Program-made: the position numbers and the translations under genes | The notes under the pieces: generated by a model | Database searches by the model: none | What the model was told of the DNA's origin: nothing | What the model saw: the letters and a program-made list of their open reading frames with translations, nothing else | Shown here: one piece after another, positions 11,364 through 21,767 of the stretch | Layout: the number at the start of each line of letters is the position of its first letter | How positions within the stretch are numbered: position 1 is the stretch's first letter | NCBI GenBank assembly: GCA_024305745.1 | Contig: JAHRBS010000002.1 | Span: 3,038,001-3,102,000, forward strand | Length of the DNA: 64,000 nt | DNA from: Polyporus tsugae | Taxonomy: Eukaryota; Basidiomycota; Agaricomycetes; Polyporales; Polyporaceae | Direction of reading: 5' to 3'

Positions 11364-13767
11364 ATGTCTGTCCCCGTCCAGCAACATCCGGACGCCACCC
11401 CTCCTCATTCCCCATCGGAGAAGGTCCCGGCAAAGGAGAACGACGCAGCCTCCGGGACTTCAGTGCGCAAAGATCATGATCCCGCCAGCCATCCGAAGCG
11501 GTCGAAGTCGAAGGACTTCCTCCTTATTGGGACTGTTACCCTCGCCATGATTTTAAATGTGGGCTCCTCTTTCCTGTTCACACGCCTCACCCATATATAA
11601 ACGGTCCCGACTCCCGAGAGACCGCGAACGCTACTGCAGTGTCGATCTCTCTCCCGACCATTGGTAGGGACCTCAACATCATAGAGTCCAAGTTGCAATG
11701 GATCATCTCCGCCTACTCCCTCAGCTCGGTAAGTATCCTCGTTTGATTCCGAGCCCTGCACTTTGTCCTCACTTCGCGCGCCGCAGGGATGTCTTCTTTT
11801 GTTCTTGGGAAGGCTCGCCGATTTGTTCGGCCGCAAGAAGGCATTCGTCCTCGGATGCGCATGGATGGGTATCTTCGGTCTGGGTTGCAGTTTCGCGAAA
11901 GGTAAGTCCTTCTCCAATCAAGCCAGTTCCCGCACCCAATACCCTCTTCAGACGAGATCACGATGGACATCCTCCGTGCCCTGCAAGGTTTCGGCCCCGC
12001 CGCAGCCGTTCCAGCATCAGTGAGTCCAGCCATCGCGCGCGCGAGCATCGGCACGTCGCTCACTCATTCCAGCTCGGCATCCTCGCGCACACCTTTCCCC
12101 CTTCGCAAATCCGCTCCATCGCGTTTGCGACCTTTTCGGCAGGTGCTCCCGTTGGTGGCGCCGTTGGGCTCGTCATCGGCGGGATCTTGACTGAGCTCAC
12201 GGCGTACGTCTCTTCTTGGATCGACTCGTTTCGAGAGCGTTTTTGACCACTTATTCAGGCAAACCTGGCGTTCGACTTTCTGGTTCATGACTGGGCTCAG
12301 CGCTCTGTGCTGCCTAGGTGGGTACATATCCATAGACGCGGATGTCCCGTACGCGTTCCCGGACAAGTAAGCGTTTTGCATGCATATCATCACCGGTTGC
12401 AGTCCATACTCAAGGGGAACAGACGCGTAGACTGGCTCGGGGCTTTCCTCGTCACTGCGGGCCTCACATTCATTATCTTCATCCTCAGCGACGGCACCGT
12501 CGTGCCCGATGGCTGGAAGACCCCATGTACGTTTATATGATCTTACGCCATTCTCTGATATGCTGACGAGTGACGCAACCTGTGTATAGTCATTATTGCA
12601 CTTCTTATCGTTGGTGTTTTGTTCCTCGTGCTCTTCGTCCTCTGGGAGCGCCACCTCGAGCAGATCCACGACCAAGGCGGAGAGCTCAGCCAGAGATGGT
12701 GGACCCCACCCCCACTCATGCCGGTGTCAATCTGGGCGCGGGCGAACGGCAAGCTCGCAGCGACGCTTGCCATTGCCTTCGTTGAGTGGTGCAGCTTTAA
12801 CGTATTTACGTTCTGGGTTCAGGTGGGTTTCACCGGAGGCTTCGAATCGTGTGTCCCGGTGCTGAACACGTATATCGCCGGTTTTCAGCTGTACTACCAA
12901 GACTACCTCGGTCTGAACCCGATCTTGACCATGGTCCGGCTGCTCCCCATGCCAGTCACCGGCGTGACCTGCAACGTGATCATCGCCCTCGTCGTCGCGC
13001 ACGTCGACCTCGTATACCTCGTCGGTACGTCCCACTCACCTCCCCGGGCCACTCACCCACTCACCCGACATGCACACTGCACAGTCATCGGCACGCTCTT
13101 CACCAGCGCCTCGAACCTCCTCTTCGCGCTGATCGTCCCCTCCGCGCCCTACTGGGCCTTCGGCTTCCCCGCGTCGATCCTGACCGTCTTCGGCGCCGAC
13201 TTTGTGTTCGCGACGGGCACGCTCTTCATCGCGCGCGTGTGCCTCCCGCACGAGCAGTCCGTGGGCGGCGCGCTCTTCCAGACGCTCACGCAGCTCGGGA
13301 CCGCGTTCGGTCTCTCGATCTCCACCGTCGTCTTTGACGCGACGCTCAGCAGCAAGTCGAGGGCGCTGGGGGTGGTGCCGGACGCGGAGGGGTCGAACGC
13401 GCCGCGCGAGGCGCAGCTGACGGCGCACAAGGACGCGATGTGGTCGGGGTTCGCGTTTGGCATGTTCGGTGCGTCGATGGATGATGATGATGTTCGAGCG
13501 GGCTTCCGGCTTCCGGTGGTGCTCACGAAATTAATGTTATGTGGTGGTATTAGGTGTGCTGCTTGCCGTGCTGTTCCTCCGCGGCGTCGGCGTGGTCGGG
13601 CACCGGAAAGAGGATGACGCGGACGCCGAGAGCGAGAAGACGGTGAACGACGACGACGACGACGCGGAAGCGGTACGTCTCTGCGTGGAATGATTGCTTG
13701 GTGTTTGGTGTTTAGTGAAGAGATTCTGACTGAGCCATTTGTTCTGCAGGTCGCCGTCTCGAGCTAA
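11364..13767 (+). CDS. DHA2-type major facilitator drug:H+ antiporter (copy 1)
   Basis: A multi-exon gene of roughly 590 codons begins MSVPVQQHPDATPPHSPSEK, a hydrophilic leader. Membrane segments follow in the order expected of 14-helix DHA2 transporters: FLLIGTVTLAMIL, LQWIISAYSLSSGCLLLF, motif A GRLADLFGRKKAF, ITMDILRALQGFGPA, a motif-C-like APVGGAVGLVIGGIL in helix 5, STFWFMTGLSALCCLGGY, VDWLGAFLVTAGLTFI, and so on to LFIARVCLPHEQSVGGALFQ. The acidic tail ends VNDDDDDAEAVAVSS at 13767 after a small last exon. Such proteins export drugs or metabolites at the plasma or vacuolar membrane; the substrate cannot be read from sequence. All frames join with good GT-AG signals, so this copy appears intact. 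Confidence 0.85.
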
Positions 13768-14117
13768 TACTCATGGGTCCGCTGACTCCGCTGCTGAACG
13801 TATTACGACTATGGCATCTAGTACTAGATCATTGCTACAAGCGGACGTGGCTTTTACGGTACTGACCATCCACCCATTTCGCTCGCTTATCTATACCCCG
13901 CAATTTGCTTCAGATGCACACTCCATCTCGGACGCACCCAACTACCCACATATGTTTATCCTATAGTCAACTAATGGAACTCATTCGTTACATGGTATCA
14001 AACGCAACGTCTCACCATTTGCCATTGGCGTGTGGCTGCGAGCAGGACAGTTGACTGATACTGTCATCTCGAATAAAAAGATGTTGGACACTACAAAAGA
14101 CGTACTCAATACACTGA
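13768..14117. other. Intergenic between transporter 1 and tRNA-Glu
   Basis: No gene is seen. Short matches to the corresponding region of the inverted arm (35.6-36.05 kb) show it belongs to the duplicated block. Confidence 0.4.
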
Positions 14118-14189
14118 TTCCGACACGGGGAATCGAACCCCGGGCTATCGCGTGAGAGGCGATAATGTTAGCCACTACACCATATCGGA
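14118..14189 (-). tRNA. trnE(CTC): tRNA-Glu (CTC anticodon)
   Basis: Read on the minus strand, the 72 nt fold as a standard cloverleaf. The acceptor is TCCGATA pairing with TGTCGGA. There is a D arm with GTGTAGTGGCTAAC, and the anticodon stem ATCGC/GCGAT closes the 7-base loop CTCTCAC, with CTC at positions 34-36. The T arm is CCGGGGTTCGATTCCCCG. There is no intron and no encoded CCA, as usual for nuclear tRNAs. An identical gene sits in the other arm at 35540-35611. Confidence 0.93.
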
Positions 14190-14415
14190 CAACCCAAGTC
14201 CCCGTAAACGGCTGCTACTATTGATATTGGGTATTGAGAGCCAGGAGCCGCTTGTCCGAACTCTAGGCTCATCATCATCACCATTGCAACACATTCAACA
14301 CCTCCTCGGACAGCTTTATTGGGCCTCTTGGGCCATGTGGGTCGACTTTTATCAGTGCACATCTTACTTACGCTGACCACTGCATTTGTACCTGCTAGTA
14401 AGTATCAGCCCAGAC

Positions 14416-15499
14416 ATGTCGGAATCAGACTCGGACGCAAGCTCGGAGATCTGGTTTGAGGATGGGAACGTCGTCGTGATCGCACAGAACACCGCCTTCC
14501 GTTTCCACAAAAGCGTACTCTCCCTCCATTCCCCTGTGTTCCGCGACCTCTTCTCGGTTCCACAACCTTCCGAGCCCCCGGCGGGCGGTGAGGAGGCGGT
14601 CGAGATCCTCGATGGCTGTCCGGCCGTGCGTGTCTCCGACACGAGCTATGACTTTAGGGAGCTCCTTCGGGCTATCTACGGTGGTGTCAGGTGAGCCTAA
14701 TGCGGTCGTCTGTCATCATCGCCGCGCACCCTTGGCTGACGTTCCATACTTTCCCGTCGCCTCTAGTCACCTCCATCCAGATAAAGCCGTTACGTTCGAC
14801 GTGCTCGCGGCGCTGGCACGCCTCAGCCATAAATATCAATTCGATCAACTCCTCGAGGCTGTAATCCATAGGCTGAAGGGCGCCTTCACGACCCAGCTCG
14901 ACGTCTGGGACCGCTGGGGGGGCTTCAACCGGCCACGATCATCGTCCTTGGCTCTTGCTTCTGATCATGCCATCGAAGCACTCAACCTCTTTCGCCTCCT
15001 CGACAGACCCGAGATGATACCAACCGCTCTCTACGGGTGCTGTCAACTGAGACCCGCGGCCCTCCTACGCGGGGTCGATCGTAGCGATGGCGTCACTCGA
15101 GAGCACCTCTCGCCTTCTGATCTGGAGTTATGCTTCGAGGTCAAGGAGAAGCTAGTGCAGGCCACCGTCCACCTGCTCCTGCGGCTGTACGAAGTTTATG
15201 AAGCGAGGATCGCGCAGGTTTCCGGTGACCGGGGCTGCCAGTCGCCTGACGAGTGTTTGAACGGTTTGAGGTCCTTGTTAGACCTCTGCCGGGGTATTCT
15301 ACACGATTCCATTGACGCAGACCCACTGGATACTTACTACACCGACAAGGTGAACTTTAGGGTTCATTTCGGGGGAATCTGTAGTGCGTGTGGGGATATG
15401 ATCAAGGCAGCGCATTCACAGTTGCGCAAGGCGGTCTGGAGGGATCTTCCGCGCCTCATGGGCATGGTCGTTGTCGGGTGGGACTCTGCTGCGGCTTGA
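14416..15499 (+). CDS. BTB/POZ-domain protein BTB1
   Basis: Two exons, 14416-14690 and 14767-15499, give 335 residues. The BTB fold occupies the first ~95: IWFEDGNVVVIAQNTAFRFH, KSVLSLHSPVFRDLF, VRVSDTSYDFRELLRAIYGG. The intron falls just after it, as in all paralogues here. The C-terminal half is helical, with LAALARLSHKYQFDQLLEAV, AIEALNLFRLLDRPEMIP, LYGCCQLRPAALLRG and RSDGVTREHLSPSDLELC. It ends with a Cys pair (CQSPDEC), a second pair CSACGD and K-A-V-W-R-D-L-P. BTB proteins of this type are expanded in Agaricomycetes and mostly uncharacterised; substrate-adaptor or transcription-linked roles are guesses. It heads a row of four same-strand paralogues. Confidence 0.85.
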
Positions 15500-15653
15500 G
15501 ACATGACGAAATATCCAGCACCGGCTGTATTTTAGTAATAAATGGGGTTTGCGGAACAACGTATCGATATCTATCCGCACGTCCCAAGTTACCGCAGTTA
15601 CGTTCACTTACCATCTCTTCAGTTGCCACTCCCCACACATCCTTTATCTTGCC

Positions 15654-16721
15654 ATGAAAAGTCACCCTTCGTCGCCTACTCTTGCGCCAGGAGAACTACA
15701 GCAAGACACAGAGTTGTGGTTTGAGGACGGAAACGTGGTGATCGTTGCGGGGAATGTGGCATTTCGCGTCCATACTGGCGTCCTTTCCCGCCACTCCGAA
15801 GTCTTTCAAGGCATGTTTAGCGTCCCCCAACCGGCTCTACCTGCACCCTCAGACGTCATCGATGGACAACCGGTGGTCCACGTCTCCGATTCGGCCCACG
15901 ATTTCAAGCAGTTGCTCCACATGTTGTACGACGGCGCCAAGTGCGTTCATGTTCTTGGAGGTGGAAATGAGTTCATGTATTAACTGTTAACGTGTTGACC
16001 TGTCTTTTCTCGCAGATTCATGCCGTCGGATGAACTCGTTGTATTCTGTACGCTCGCCGCAGTTGCTCGGCTTGGGCACAAGTATCACATTGAGTGGGTC
16101 CTCAAGGAAGCGACGCGTCGTCTTAGGAGCATCTTCACAGGACCGTACGAAGATTGGTCCTTGGACAACGGGTACTCCAGCCACCTTGTAGACACCCGTC
16201 AGTCCGTTTGCCCATGGATCGAGGCTGTAAACCTCATCCAGCTCATCGGAGAGCCGGATATGCTACCAGTCGCCATCTACCAATGCTGCCAATATCCATC
16301 GTTCTTTTTCAAGGGCGCAACGCGCGTCGACGGGACGGTGGAGACGCTTGATCCTCAGACTTTGGAGTTTTGCTTCAACGCTCACACCAAGTTGATCCAA
16401 CGTCAATCCCAGCTGAATGCGAAGACCTTTTGTGCAGGTCCCTCGGAGGAGTGCCAACAGAAGGAGATATGCCGTGGGGAGATAGGGGAGATTTACGAGC
16501 AGGTCTGCGCATGGCCTGGGGTTTATCTCTCGGGGGGTCCGATCAACGGGCGCATGTACCACTTGATTGGGAGGTTTGTGGACGAGGGAGAGCTATGCAA
16601 CTTGTGCGCTGCCACTTTGAGGGACCGCGACCGGAACGGGAAGCGAGCGGTTTGGAGGGACCTTCCGAGCATCATAGGTGTGGCTGTAGACAATTGGGAC
16701 CAAGGCATGGACGATATATAG
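15654..16721 (+). CDS. BTB/POZ-domain protein BTB2
   Basis: Exons 15654-15940 and 16016-16721 give 330 residues. The ATG at 15654 (MKSHPSSPTLAPGE) lies just before the BTB strand ELWFEDGNVVIVAGNVAFRV. The fold continues with GVLSRHSEVFQGMF and VVHVSDSAHDFKQLLHMLYD. Exon 2 repeats the family pattern: LAAVARLGHKYHIEWVLKEA, WIEAVNLIQLIGEPDMLP, IYQCCQYPSFFFKGATR, RVDGTVETLDPQTLEFC, a Cys pair CQQKEIC, CNLCAATLRDRDR, and RAVWRDLPSIIG at the end. It is 155 bp downstream of BTB1, each with its own ATG and intron. No disruption was seen, whereas its inverted copy has a premature stop. Confidence 0.85.
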
Positions 16722-17010
16722 GCAAGTAGCTAACTTTGATTCGGAAACATACAACAAATCACTGAACCTCTCTCCTTCGCGTTTAGTAGTTGAACTTCTG
16801 GCAAACCGGCGGTGGTCGGGACCGGTGATTGTGCAGGACTCGGACAGTGTGACCGTGCGAAGCGAATAAAGTTTGAACCTTCAGTCATATCGGATATTGC
16901 GTTGCGGAAGGCGTGCACTCGTCCGCACAGTCAGAGATCATATATTCCCGTGCGGGATGCAGTACTGTGCGTCTTCGCAATGCGTTTGAGTGGGGATGAA
17001 CTGACGGTGA

Positions 17011-18043
17011 CGGGTACCACAAGCGTTTACCCGACCAACCTCGCCGCCCCCCTACACCGACTCCGACCACAAAGCGCAGCAAGTACCCGGTCGTGATCCC
17101 GACTTTTGGTTCGACGACGGCAACATCGTCGTCATCGCAGACCGCACCTCCTTTCGCATCCACCGAAGCGTCCTCGCCCGGCATTCAGACGTCCTTGCAG
17201 ATCGCCTGGGATCGGAGCACGGTCCCCGAGACAACACGGCCGACGGCTGCCCCGTCATTCGCGTCACCGACTCCGCAAGGAGCTTCAAAGGATTGCTCAG
17301 CCTGCTATACCCAAGGCCGTCAGAGTGAGTCATCATCCGCGCGTATACCCGACGAGGTAGAAGCAGTAAGCACTCACCGAGCTCCGGTCCCCAGGATCCT
17401 CCGCCACATCGCCTCCGATCGCGTGCTCGCGTGCGTCACCCACAAATACCTCCACGGCCTGCTCCCCTCCTCCTTCGACGAGTGGAAAAGCAGAGAAGAC
17501 CGCACCACCGCCAGCGGTCCCGAATCGACGCACACGCACCCGGCCCTCCAAAACTCCAACATGAACATGATCGGCGTCCTCAACGCCCTCCGGCAGATCC
17601 AGGGCGACAACCTGGTCCCCATCGCCCTCTATCTCTGCAGCCACCTCCCGCCCCGGGTCCTCCTCGCCGGTCACCGCCGCAGCGACGCGACAGTGGAGAA
17701 CCTGAGCTGCGACGACGTCGAGCTCTGCCTGCTGCTGCGGGAGGACATGGTGAAACAGTCGGCGCGCATGGCCATCCGGCTGTTCGTGGACGCGCCCGAT
17801 CCCAGGTGCCGTTGCCGCAAGGTCGTCGAGGGGACGTTCGTCGCCGTCGTCGGTGGGCAGTTCGAGGACGCCCCACGTACCGACCCGTTGGGCGCCTACT
17901 GGAGGAGGTACATCGATGGGGTGGAGACGGGTGCGCAGAGGGATAAACGGATGTGCTCGAGGTGCCCGTCTGCCCTGCGCGAGCGGGACGAGGAGCAGAG
18001 GCGGGAGCTTTGGGACGAGCTGCCGACGCTGCTCGGGTTCTGA
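17011..18043 (+). CDS. BTB/POZ-domain protein BTB3 (5' end unresolved)
   Basis: The BTB exon is open from 17011 to 17324 and splices (GTGAGT at 17325, acceptor CAG before 17395) to an exon ending at 18043. The core reads FWFDDGNIVVIADRTSFRIH, RSVLARHSDVLADRL, CPVIRVTDSARSFKGLLSLL. Exon 2 has VLACVTHKYLHGLLPSSFDE, IGVLNALRQIQGDNLVP, RRSDATVENLSCDDVELC, a CRC pair, CSRCPSALRERDEE and R-E-L-W-D-E-L-P. No in-frame ATG precedes the core: the frame meets a TGA at 17008-17010. A short upstream exon is therefore likely, and the start is unknown. The long overlapping frames on both strands here are shadows produced by GC-rich codons. Confidence 0.75.
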
Positions 18044-18304
18044 GCCGGTCCCCGAGAAGGGGTCAGCAACGTGTGCATGACGCATATTCCTCAGCGATGC
18101 CATCGTGACCACTCAAAAGATGTGTGAATCGTCTTGTGAAGCCCTGGGCGGCTGAGAGATGCGATGATTGTACAAAGATTGAGTTCGTGCACCGAGTTCC
18201 AACCTTGCACGGGCAGATCATGCGTGTGGATGTTATGAAGCTGCAGCCCGTCGATACAATCAGCGATCACCTACCCATCGCTCTTCCCATAAGCCTCCAA
18301 GCCA

Positions 18305-19374
18305 ATGCAGGATACCGTGACATTCCACAACGCCCCGATCAAATGTCTCGACCTGTGGTTCGAGAGCGGAGACGTCGTCATCGTGGCAGGATACGTCGGG
18401 TTCCGGGTCCATAAAGACGTGCTCTCCGACAGCTCCGGCGTCTTCGCCGACATACTCAGCAGCCAAGCTGCTAGTGAAGAGAGCGACGGGGAGGAGCTGA
18501 AAGGATGTCCAGTCGTCCGACTCCAAGACTCCGTCCACGACATCAAGCATCTACTCCGCGTGATCTATAACGCGATCGAGTGAGTACGGACTCCTGCACG
18601 AGTCACCACTGAGTGGACGCTCACCCGAGCTCGACATACAACCCCAGCCGAGACGATGACATCGAGCCCATACGCCAAGCGGAGTGTACCGATCTCACGT
18701 CCGACGCCCGGATCGCCCACAAGTACAAGCTCCACCTCCGCAAGGAAGCCTACTATCTCCTCCGCCATCACTTCCCTTCAACCTTCGCCGAATGGGAGGC
18801 GCGAGGGAGCCTCTCCGCAGAAGACGCGATCGAAGCCGTCAACCTCTTCCGCACGATCGGCGACGACGACATCACGACGTCGCACATGATCGTCGCGTTC
18901 TACCTCGCCTGCGGCCTCCCGTACAGAGCCCTCCTCCGCGGGACCCGCCGCAGCGACGGCGTGCTCGAAATTCTCCCCAAGGAAGACGTCGAGCGATGCG
19001 TCCTGTTGAGGGAGGCGTTGGTGGAGAAGTCGGCGTGGATGGCAGCGAGGCTGTTCGAGGGAGAGGCGAGCCAGGACTGCAGAGGGGTGGACAATCAGTG
19101 CGACGCCAGGATCTCGGAGACGCGCAACGCTATCCTCTACGGGGACGCTGACGAGTGGGTGCGCGCGGACCCGTTGGGGCAGTCCATGCGGTCGCGGATC
19201 GACGGCATGGAACTCGAGAGCGAGCGAGGGATATGTGGGATATGCGCAGGAATGGTTTGTGAGCGGGATAGGGAACTGCGTCGTGAGCTGTGGGAAGAGA
19301 TGCCGCTCCTGTGTGCGAAGGTCAAGGAAGAGATGAGGGGAGCCAGACGCGGATCGCATGAAGACGAGGAATAG
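18305..19374 (+). CDS. BTB/POZ-domain protein BTB4
   Basis: Exons 18305-18579 and 18648-19374 give 333 residues. The start MQDTVTFHNAPIKCLD precedes LWFESGDVVIVAGYVGFRVH, KDVLSDSSGVFADIL and VVRLQDSVHDIKHLLRVIYN. Exon 2 contains ARIAHKYKLHLRKEAYYLL, DAIEAVNLFRTIGDDDI, FYLACGLPYRALLRG, RRSDGVLEILPKEDVERC, CRGVDNQC, CGICAGMVCERDREL and R-E-L-W-E-E-M-P, with an acidic tail GSHEDEE. It is the last of the four-gene BTB row. Its inverted copy at 30298-31367 differs by only a handful of residues, far fewer than BTB1 or BTB2 differ from theirs. Confidence 0.87.
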
Positions 19375-19594
19375 ATTTGAGCGACATAGTCCACACGTCT
19401 GCTCTTGCAACTGAATGTACACCTGTTAGATATATAGCTTGGGGGACAATCACGTCGAAGAAAGCAGACCACCGGCGCGCACCTTTCTGCGTCCTATATC
19501 GATGAATAACCATTTGCGGGAAAGGGTTCCAGAGCTCTCTAGTACCCACGGTCCGCAAGTCCCCAGTCCTCGACCTCAACGTTCGACGAAATCC

Positions 19595-20510
19595 CTACCC
19601 CAGGCAACCCACTCGGCAACCCGCCCTACCCCAGGTACACCGCCGTCAGGGGCACCGGTCTGGGTGTAGGAGTCTCCGCTGTGGTCCAGCTGGTGGTGAG
19701 TGTCTATTCATCTCATGAGCGTAGATGATGTGATTGCTCACAAGCTGAACCAGAAGTTTGCGTTTTCGACACCACTCGGCTGGCAGCCGCTGCCTCTGCC
19801 ACGAGTGCACCCGCGTCGACGACCACCTCGACCACGACTGCGCCAACCAGCGTGCCGCCTGCGCGTCAGCGCTCTGTGCCAACATCTATGGAAGGGAGCA
19901 GAATAGTGAGCATCTATGTGCACTTGAACAGGGCTTGTGACAACGGAAGGCTAACCAACGGGGATCGGTCGACAGGCGGAACATTGATGAAGAGGAAGTT
20001 CCTCGCGCCGACATCGCTGCGAGAGCAAGGTCAATCGACCAGCATGAAACTTTCGCCAGTGCATGTGCGTACTGCTGCATGGCAAACATCACATCAGTTT
20101 CCGTCAGACTAGTAAGGACGACGCCAGAGAACTTACGAGCTGCTGAACCTGGCCGAAGTACGAGTCCAAGAGCACGTCCGAGAACCTGCACGCAAGGTCA
20201 GCACTCTATCCTCTTTGCTGTCGCACCCTCGTGCTACGTACACCTACTCACGCGTCTCTATCCCCGCTCTGGTAGTAGCTATTCCCGATGTCGTTGATCC
20301 CGATCCACACCGAGAACAGCGCACGCTCGCTCGTCCACGGCTCCATCGCGGGCTTGCTCGCCACCTGGCCGAGGAACTGGTTCACCTGGTCGATCAGCGA
20401 GAGCACCGTCGGCTCGTACGGCATGACGAGCGATGCGTTGATCTCCGCGCCGCCGTACGCATAGTTGTAGGTCAGGGTATACCATAAGTGAGCTTTAATG
20501 AACATATGTT
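19595..20510 (-). pseudogene. CE16-like GDSL (SGNH) esterase relic, scrambled
   Basis: On the minus strand, exons of a CE16-type esterase are readable in order: [59 protein letters not shown] (block III G-x-N-D), then FSDVLLDSYFGQVQQL, VGARNFLFINVPPVDRSP and a degenerate AQSADAQAARWL segment. The C-terminal D-x-x-H block is missing. Downstream, where the C-terminus should be, a GDSYTQTG peptide like the N-terminal block I appears. The opposite strand there reads GNPLGNPPYP, also an N-terminal CE16 motif. The pieces thus seem inverted and out of order. These enzymes are secreted acetyl esterases. This copy cannot be functional, and the inverted arm lacks the segment altogether. Confidence 0.6.
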
Positions 20511-20729
20511 GAACAGTTAAACCACTTACACTGAGCCCAAACCGGAGGGTCGTCTGGCTGCAAGTGATCACCACTCCCACCACCACTCTCTCCCACATCG
20601 CATTAAATGGATACAAACATAAAACGTACCACTACGGCCGGCGACAGCTCGTCGTAAGACCAACTAATGCTCGCGGGTCCATTTCCCAACACGAAATACG
20701 TCATGGACCACCCAGAACGAGAATGATGT

Positions 20730-20927
20730 ATGCAGAACCCCCTCAAGAAAAAGCCCGTTTGGTTTGCGCCCCGCGACCTTTCGCCTCGACCACCGTCGGG
20801 TGGAATGGGACCGGTCAATGATGCGCACTTGAGAGAACTTGAAGAGGGCTGCCGTTACGACACCGAAATGTGTTCAAATGGCAGACATGGGGGGTTTTTG
20901 AGCCGACACCGTAGACGACGAGCATAA
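20730..20927 (+). other. Short ORF preserved in both inverted-repeat arms
   Basis: A 65-codon frame contains APRDLSPRPPS, then GPVNDAHLRELEEGCRYDTE. The reversed arm (29760-29972, minus) keeps a similar peptide in frame (RDLSPRPSE, GPVNDVRLRELEEGCRYDTE) although the surrounding DNA has drifted. This may be an exon of an unidentified gene or part of an old repeat; no family is recognised. Confidence 0.3.
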
Positions 20928-20995
20928 GCAAGAGCAATAGAGATTGCCTGGAGATTGCACGAAGATGGCGGTACTTGTTCAACCAAGTTCAGTAC

Positions 20996-21759
20996 ACTGG
21001 CATGCATGTCCGGCGGCGACACGTGGCACAGGCGTCTATCCGTCTCTGTATATAAACTCTCTGTTGCGCCCGTGGCCGATTTTCTTCACTCATTTCCCGG
21101 ACTCGCACTATTGTCCCCCTGCGACATACTCGTCCTCTCTCGCAGGAGTCTACCGCAAGTTCCAGACGGACACGCCGTCCCTAGCTGGAGCGCACGCCAT
21201 CATCGCGAACGTCGGGAAACGGCGAGGGCGTGCTTTTCCTTACCAGGGTCGGAACATCCTTTGCATCATTCCCCTTTCTTCGTCACTCGTCTTGTCTGTA
21301 TCTGCTCTGTTCTATCTAGGCTGTGGATTGTCAATATATCTATAGCATCGACATCCCTTCCTCGTTCTCTCACCCTGAGGTATGCCTTCTAGATGCATGC
21401 ACGAGTATTCCTCGCCGCCGTGCCATCCTGCCTCAAGCTCTCACCGTCGTTCCGTATTGATTCATACGATTTTCAGGCGCAATACATACGCACCGCAAAG
21501 CATAGTGTGTGTGTGCGTGTGTGTGTGTGTGTGTGGTCATCGTATTCCAATCGACCGAATCCCTTGTTCAGATTGGCAAGCGTCCGTCTTCACAAAGCCG
21601 AGTCGACGTCCTCTTCTTCAGTCCACAGGTTTCAGAATGTCCTCAACTTAGGACTCGCATCTGCTGTCGCGCCGCGCGCTGTGTCGGCTTTACATACCAG
21701 GCCTCGGCGCGGACAACGCGATGATTGAAGGGGCGCCCTCACAGTCCACGCCTTCGTCG
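20996..21759. other. Start of the central spacer; no gene recognised
   Basis: Left-arm homology ends just before here. Only unsupported frames are present. A (GT)n microsatellite occupies about 21505-21535. Confidence 0.45.
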
Positions 21760-21767
21760 ACTCCACC

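Larger units (their letters stand above)
10790..20995. repeat. Left arm of a large inverted repeat
   Basis: This block (DHA2 transporter, tRNA-Glu, BTB1-4 and flanking DNA) recurs in reverse order and orientation at about 29.66-40.0 kb. Matches are found in genes, tRNA and non-coding DNA, for example the sequence after BTB4 (19.4-19.6 kb against 30.1-30.3 kb). Identity varies strongly along the arm. The outer end is where homology reappears after the right-arm insertion; the inner end lies near CAACCAAGTTCAGTACAC. Confidence 0.85.

Noticed and set aside
12064..12675. A 203-codon minus-strand frame within transporter 1
   Set aside because: Opposite-strand shadow of transporter exons. The sense strand has conserved membrane segments and splice sites.
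16812..17096. A plus frame with an ATG just upstream of BTB3 as its first exon
   Set aside because: It runs in another frame and stops at 17094-17096, inside the BTB exon. It cannot be joined in frame without an unseen intron.
17333..18112. A 259-codon frame antisense to BTB3 (and mirrored at 31560-32273)
   Set aside because: It is a shadow of the GC-rich BTB3 exon: composition is Arg/Val/Gly/Ala-biased, no domain is present, and the sense frame has the family motifs.
21505..21535. GT repeat as a promoter or CRISPR-like array
   Set aside because: It is an ordinary dinucleotide microsatellite. No spaced direct repeats typical of CRISPR occur anywhere in the window, and the organism is eukaryotic.
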